Below, one piece after another: positions 60,350-64,000 of a DNA stretch of 64,000 nt. A program made the translations under genes and the position numbers. The first letter of the stretch is position 1. Each line of letters opens with the position of its first letter. The notes below the pieces were generated by a model. The model was not told the origin of the DNA. It was given only the letters and a program-made list of their open reading frames with translations, and did no database searches. This DNA comes from Longimicrobiales bacterium (GTDB lineage Bacteria > Gemmatimonadota > Gemmatimonadetes > Longimicrobiales > RSA9). Location of the stretch: contig DATHUY010000024.1 of the NCBI GenBank assembly GCA_035461765.1, forward strand, positions 1-64,000. Reading direction: 5' to 3'.

Positions 60350-61476
60350 TACTCCTCCCGTCCTGCCGCGCGGCGCGGCTCATCTGACGAGGCGTCTCCT
60401 GCTGGCACGAGCATGCTGAGAGCTGAACGGGTCGAACCCATCGCGGGACCCGTGTCGGCGCTGTCGATGACCGGCGCAGAAGGCGTCGAGCTACGACCGC
60501 GCAGCTTCAGACCGTGCGCCGCGGCGCGCGCTACCCATGGCGAGGAATCGTGCACGGCGGGCTCTACGATGTCGGCGAGGTCGGCGTCATCACCGATGCG
60601 GGCGAGGCAGGCGACCGCCTGCCCGCGGACTATCTCATCCTGAATACGGCACAGGTTGCGAACGACGTCGCGCTGTTCCGGAGTCGATCCCGAACCGAGC
60701 AGTCGCAGTGACGCCGCCAGCAGATTGGTGTCGTTCTCTTCCAGCAGCACACGGGCCGCGACACCTGCCGCCTGCACGTAATCCAGCTCAGCCAGCGCGT
60801 CGGCGCATACGGCACGGGAGTATGGCGGTCGTGTCAGGTCTGCGAAGGTCTCGGCAAGAGCGGGCGCCGCCGAGGGACCGAATGAGACCAGCACGGACCG
60901 CAGCAGACGCCGGTCCCAGTTGTGATACCGCTCGAGCCGGGCGAGCAGTGGAGCCACCGGCCCCACGCCTACCTGGGCGTACGCGCGGGCGGCCGTCATC
61001 GCCACATGCGGCTCCGCAGCATCCAGCCCGGCCACGATCGCGTCGCGGGCCCCGAGCCCGGCCAGCTCCGATAGCGTCCGGATCGCGCGCGCGCGCTGCC
61101 ACACGTCTCCGGTCCGGGCCCGCTTCTCCAGTACAGCCAGATACGGCTGTGCCAGCTCCTGATACAGCCGACGGCGAGCGGGCCGCGTCTCCGACACAAG
61201 CACCTTGTACAGATAGTCCAGCAGCACGACGTGTTCGGACGGTTTGATTCGCGAGTGCAGCGTAGCTGCGTCGCCCGAGCCATGCACAATGGACGCGATT
61301 ACAGCGTCCATCTTCGTCTCCAGCTTCGCCCAGAGAGCCGCTTTTCGCATGTTCGCCCGCCGCAGCCGCGCAGCGGCCGCCAGAAAGGCGACGGCGACCG
61401 CGAACATCACTGCGGTTGCAACGACCACTGCGAGCAGGGCAGGACTCGCCTGTGTCAATGTCGACAGCACGTCCAC
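60349..61476 (-). CDS. HEAT-repeat membrane protein
   Basis: The 375-residue protein has an N-terminal transmembrane helix (~12-36), a basic segment and repeated HEAT-type helices from about residue 110 to 340 (ARAIRTLSELAGLGARDA, AALRYVQAAG-type repeats). The end is a short Ser/Pro/Gly tail. It is first in the operon, ahead of the synthase, and may act as a scaffold for the synthase. GTG 61476 is used; GGGG about 8 bases upstream supports it. Confidence 0.78.
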   Translation of the reverse strand: MDVLSTLTQASPALLAVVVATAVMFAVAVAFLAAAARLRRANMRKAALWAKLETKMDAVIASIVHGSGDAATLHSRIKPSEHVVLLDYLYKVLVSETRPARRRLYQELAQPYLAVLEKRARTGDVWQRARAIRTLSELAGLGARDAIVAGLDAAEPHVAMTAARAYAQVGVGPVAPLLARLERYHNWDRRLLRSVLVSFGPSAAPALAETFADLTRPPYSRAVCADALAELDYVQAAGVAARVLLEENDTNLLAASLRLLGSGSTPEQRDVVRNLCRIQDEIVRGQAVACLARIGDDADLADIVEPAVHDSSPWVARAAAHGLKLRGRSSTPSAPVIDSADTGPAMGSTRSALSMLVPAGDASSDEPRRAAGREE

Positions 61477-61774
61477 GTGGCTTCCCCTTCGTCAGGACCA
61501 CCTGCGGGCAGCCTCATTGCCGCCCGCCGATACGCAGGAAGGGGCAACGGCCGTACCGTTTGGCGGCGAAGAGGTTAAGCGGTTATGACGAAACGATTTG
61601 GGAAAAGACGGCGAGCCGCGTGCATGCCCGAGTGGTGCATTCCGGGGTGGCCGGATTGTCCCGGGATGCTACAAAATGCGCGGTCGCGGCCGGTGGGGCG
61701 GCGTGAATTTGCGGCAGCGGAGAGGCGGCAGCGGGCGCGTTCCTACGCTACCCGCTGTGACCCCCGCGCCGCTC
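61477..61774 (-). other. Leader region of the polysaccharide operon
   Basis: This roughly 300-base gap separates the HEAT gene from the ABC permease gene, both on the minus strand. A hairpin GCGGGC/GCCCGC (61504-61509 with 61522-61527) lies near the start of the operon. AT-rich sequence at 61580-61610 could hold the promoter, but no good hexamer pair is seen. No gene is supported. Confidence 0.35.
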
Positions 61775-63079
61775 CTACGCGGTTCGCATCCAGGAGACGA
61801 TCTCGCGGAAAGTGGGTTTCTGACCGGTCGCAAAGATCGCGATGCGGTAGATCTTGGCCGCGAGCCACATGATGAGCGCGGCTGTCGCGAACAGCAGGAT
61901 GACGGACGCCGCGATCTGCCAGAGGGGGACGTTCGTGGCGCTGGCGCGAACGGGCATCACCATGGGTGACGTGAAGGGCACGAAGGACCCGACCGTTGCA
62001 ATGGTGCTGTTGGGATTCTCCGCAGCCGGCATCGAGATGAAGAGTCCGATAATGAATGGCAGCAGCACCGGAAAAACGAACTGCTGAGCCTCCTGTGCGT
62101 TGGTGACCATCGAGCCGATCAATGCGAACAGGGTGGCGAAGAGCAGAAAGCCGCCGGCGAAGTAGACGACGAAGAGCACGCCGACCGAGAGCGGCACGTT
62201 CGGCAGTGCGGCCTGTTCGGAGATCGACTCGATCATGGAGCTGCTCAGGCCGAGCGTCTCCGCAGCCGTCAATCCGTATGCGAGCAGCAACCCGGCCGCG
62301 ACGACCCAGATGAGCATCTGCACAACGCCCGTAGCACCGATGCCGAGCACCTTGCCGACGAGCAGATCGCGCGCATGGATAGAGCTGACGATGAGCTCCA
62401 CGATGCGGTCGCGCTTCTCTTCCTGCACGCTGGACATGATGGACTGGCCATACATCATGACCACGATGTAGATACCGAACGCCATGAAGAACGCGAGCAT
62501 GCGTGCGGCCATGGGATTGCCCACGCCGGTCTTCGTGATGTTCATCCGGACGGCCTGCAACGCCTCGCCGAGCCGCCCCTCGTCGATGCCCTCCGCGCGC
62601 AGCCGCTCCGAATGGACCGCGCGCTGAACTGACGCCTGAAGGTCGCCCGTCACCTTGGAGCTGGTTGCGTTCGACCCATCATATACGGCCTGCCCGCCGG
62701 TGAAGACGTCCGGCGGGATCCACAGGAACCCGTCCAGCTCCTCAGCCACGATTCGTTCGGTCAGCTCCGTGCTCACGGCGTCGAACTCGTCGGGTCGCGC
62801 CTCGCGCGTGTCGAAGGTGTAGACCGGCTTCACCATGAACGATGGGCCGAGGGCGGCGCGTTCGCGCGCGTGTTCCGCAACACGCTCCGCAAGGCCGCGA
62901 CCGGTCGCATCGACGATGGCAACGTGATGTTCGCCCCCGCCCGACTTCATGATGATGAAGATCTGGAGCACGAAGACGCCGATAATGAGCAGCGGTCCGA
63001 GCACCGTCCCGACAATGAACGAGCGCGAGGCCATCCCCTCCGTGAATTCACGCTTGATGATCGGGGTGATCCTAGACAT
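61775..63079 (-). CDS. ABC-2 exporter permease (NatB-like)
   Basis: The 434-residue protein has an N-terminal helix, a large extracytoplasmic domain of about 150 residues and a block of about five C-terminal transmembrane helices (NPMAARMLAFFMAFGIYIVVM region). It resembles the sodium/drug extrusion permease NatB (YhaP family). It follows the ATPase gene, and ATG 63079 overlaps its end by eight bases, with GGAGG six bases upstream. Substrate unknown. Confidence 0.85.
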   Translation of the reverse strand: MSRITPIIKREFTEGMASRSFIVGTVLGPLLIIGVFVLQIFIIMKSGGGEHHVAIVDATGRGLAERVAEHARERAALGPSFMVKPVYTFDTREARPDEFDAVSTELTERIVAEELDGFLWIPPDVFTGGQAVYDGSNATSSKVTGDLQASVQRAVHSERLRAEGIDEGRLGEALQAVRMNITKTGVGNPMAARMLAFFMAFGIYIVVMMYGQSIMSSVQEEKRDRIVELIVSSIHARDLLVGKVLGIGATGVVQMLIWVVAAGLLLAYGLTAAETLGLSSSMIESISEQAALPNVPLSVGVLFVVYFAGGFLLFATLFALIGSMVTNAQEAQQFVFPVLLPFIIGLFISMPAAENPNSTIATVGSFVPFTSPMVMPVRASATNVPLWQIAASVILLFATAALIMWLAAKIYRIAIFATGQKPTFREIVSWMRTA

Positions 63080-64000
63080 GGATGGCCTCCGCCGCCGGCT
63101 GGACACCGCCGACTCGTTCGATGAAGACCTGTTCGAGGGACGGCTCGGCAACCTCGAAGCGGCGCACCGGGATACCCGAAGCGACGAGTTCCTCGAGCAG
63201 GCGCTGCGGGTCGGCACCGTCCGCGAGTCCGACTTCGACCTCACTGCCATGTTCACGGATCTGTTCGACGAGGCCGGTCTGCTTCAGGCGCTGAGCGAGT
63301 TCGGCCGAAGAGCCGGCGACGCGAATGCGCACGTATTCGGAGCCATGCCGACGCTTTACCTCCGCCAGTGATCCGTCGGCCACCTTGGTGCCGCGCGCAA
63401 TGATGCAGACATGGTCGCACAGCCGCTCAGCGTGCTCAATGATGTGTGTGCTGAAGATGAGCGTGCGTCCTTCAGTGCGGAGCTCGTCGATGATCTCGCG
63501 GAGCACCCGCTGGTTAATCGGATCCAGACCGCTGAACGGCTCGTCCAGAATCACGATGTCCGGCTCGTGCACGATCGATCCAATGAACTGCACCTTCTGC
63601 TGCATGCCCTTCGACAGCTCCTGCAGCGGCGCCTCCGCGCGGTCGAGCAGATCCAGCCGCTCCAGCCACCGATCGATGCGCGCGCGTGTGTCACGTGGGC
63701 GGACGCCCTTCAGCTCACCAAAGAACGAGAGCAGCGCACGCACTTTCATCCGCTTGTAGACGCCACGCTCTTCCGGCAGGTATCCGATCCTGTCGAGGCC
63801 CTTCTGCGCCAGCGGCTGCCCGAGGACGCGGATCTCGCCGCCGTCCGGCGGCAGGATCCTCATGATCATGCGAATGGTCGTCGTCTTGCCCGCACCATTC
63901 GGTCCGAGCAGTCCGTAAGTTGCGCCTCGGGGCACGACCAGGTCCAGCGGCTTCACCGCCTGAAACGAGTCGTAGCTCTTCGCGACACCGCTCAGCTCGA
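63072..64000 (-). CDS. ABC transporter ATPase (NatA-like), 5' end outside the window
   Basis: The frame runs to the right edge of the window. From the GTG at 63956 it would encode 294 residues, but conserved sequence before that (SGVAKSYDSFQA) shows that the true start lies outside. Walker A GPNGAGKTT, signature LSKGMQQK, Walker B VILDEPFSGLD and STH are intact. It powers the NatB-like permease encoded downstream with an 8-base overlap. Confidence 0.85.
   Translation of the reverse strand, partial: ELSGVAKSYDSFQAVKPLDLVVPRGATYGLLGPNGAGKTTTIRMIMRILPPDGGEIRVLGQPLAQKGLDRIGYLPEERGVYKRMKVRALLSFFGELKGVRPRDTRARIDRWLERLDLLDRAEAPLQELSKGMQQKVQFIGSIVHEPDIVILDEPFSGLDPINQRVLREIIDELRTEGRTLIFSTHIIEHAERLCDHVCIIARGTKVADGSLAEVKRRHGSEYVRIRVAGSSAELAQRLKQTGLVEQIREHGSEVEVGLADGADPQRLLEELVASGIPVRRFEVAEPSLEQVFIERVGGVQPAAEAIHV

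Noticed and set aside
1-64000. CRISPR array, tRNA, rRNA, insertion sequence or prophage
   Set aside because: No repeat-spacer series, cloverleaf with CCA-type end, transposase motif or phage gene was seen. The only element-like structure is the 187-bp repeat at 9938-10124.

Overview
The window is GC-rich, densely coded double-membrane bacterial DNA. A SusC/SusD-type pair, many secreted lipoproteins and outer-membrane barrels, a bacterial CDC48, a DUF4397 lipoprotein and a complete-looking Tad/Flp pilus locus together suggest a member of Gemmatimonadota or a close relative. This is inferred from gene content and was not tested by a search. No rRNA, tRNA, CRISPR array, complete insertion sequence or prophage was seen.

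Layout. 0-8 kb: an ATP/ADP-translocase-like transporter, a Tat-exported NAD(P)-epimerase homologue, a divergent His-rich secreted protein plus outer-membrane barrel (probably metal related), a malic enzyme fused to a phosphotransacetylase-like domain, and a dienelactone-hydrolase lipoprotein. 8-16 kb: an amidohydrolase of the D-aminoacylase family that lacks several metal ligands, a 187-bp element with 27-bp inverted ends, then an operon on the minus strand of susC, susD and a DUF4397 lipoprotein. 16-24 kb: an M28 peptidase with an inverted repeat over its ribosome site, a DUF4105 protein, an OmpA-type lipoprotein, and a YbbP-YbbA / TesA divergon whose start codons overlap. 24-32 kb: HAD phosphatase, CDC48 AAA+ ATPase, a small charged protein behind a good sigma-54 promoter, then a PAS-GGDEF cyclase, a barrel protein, a propeller-like lipoprotein and a degenerate GGDEF protein.

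34-46 kb (minus strand) is a Tad pilus locus running from two tandem Flp prepilins through TadV, CpaB, secretin, TadZ, TadA, TadB, TadC, a repeat protein, TadE, TadG and a winged-helix AAA ATPase. Membrane proteins resembling GT-C glycosyltransferases lie on both sides. 47-51 kb carries a DUF192 protein and a histidine kinase / sigma-54 activator pair.

51-61.5 kb is the most unusual part. Seven tightly coupled minus-strand genes encode a HEAT-repeat membrane protein, a processive GT2 synthase, a TPR plus glycoside-hydrolase-like periplasmic protein, a TPR plus outer-membrane barrel, a cyclase-like alpha/alpha toroid, a Tat DUF362 lipoprotein and a GT39-like membrane glycosyltransferase. Together they read as a synthase-dependent polysaccharide assembly and export system of unfamiliar composition. 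The window ends in an ABC-2 exporter pair, with the ATPase running off the edge.

Working together: pilus and polysaccharide genes, two c-di-GMP-type proteins and a sigma-54 two-component system all sit within 35 kb. This suggests a surface-attachment region, but no regulatory link is proven by sequence alone.
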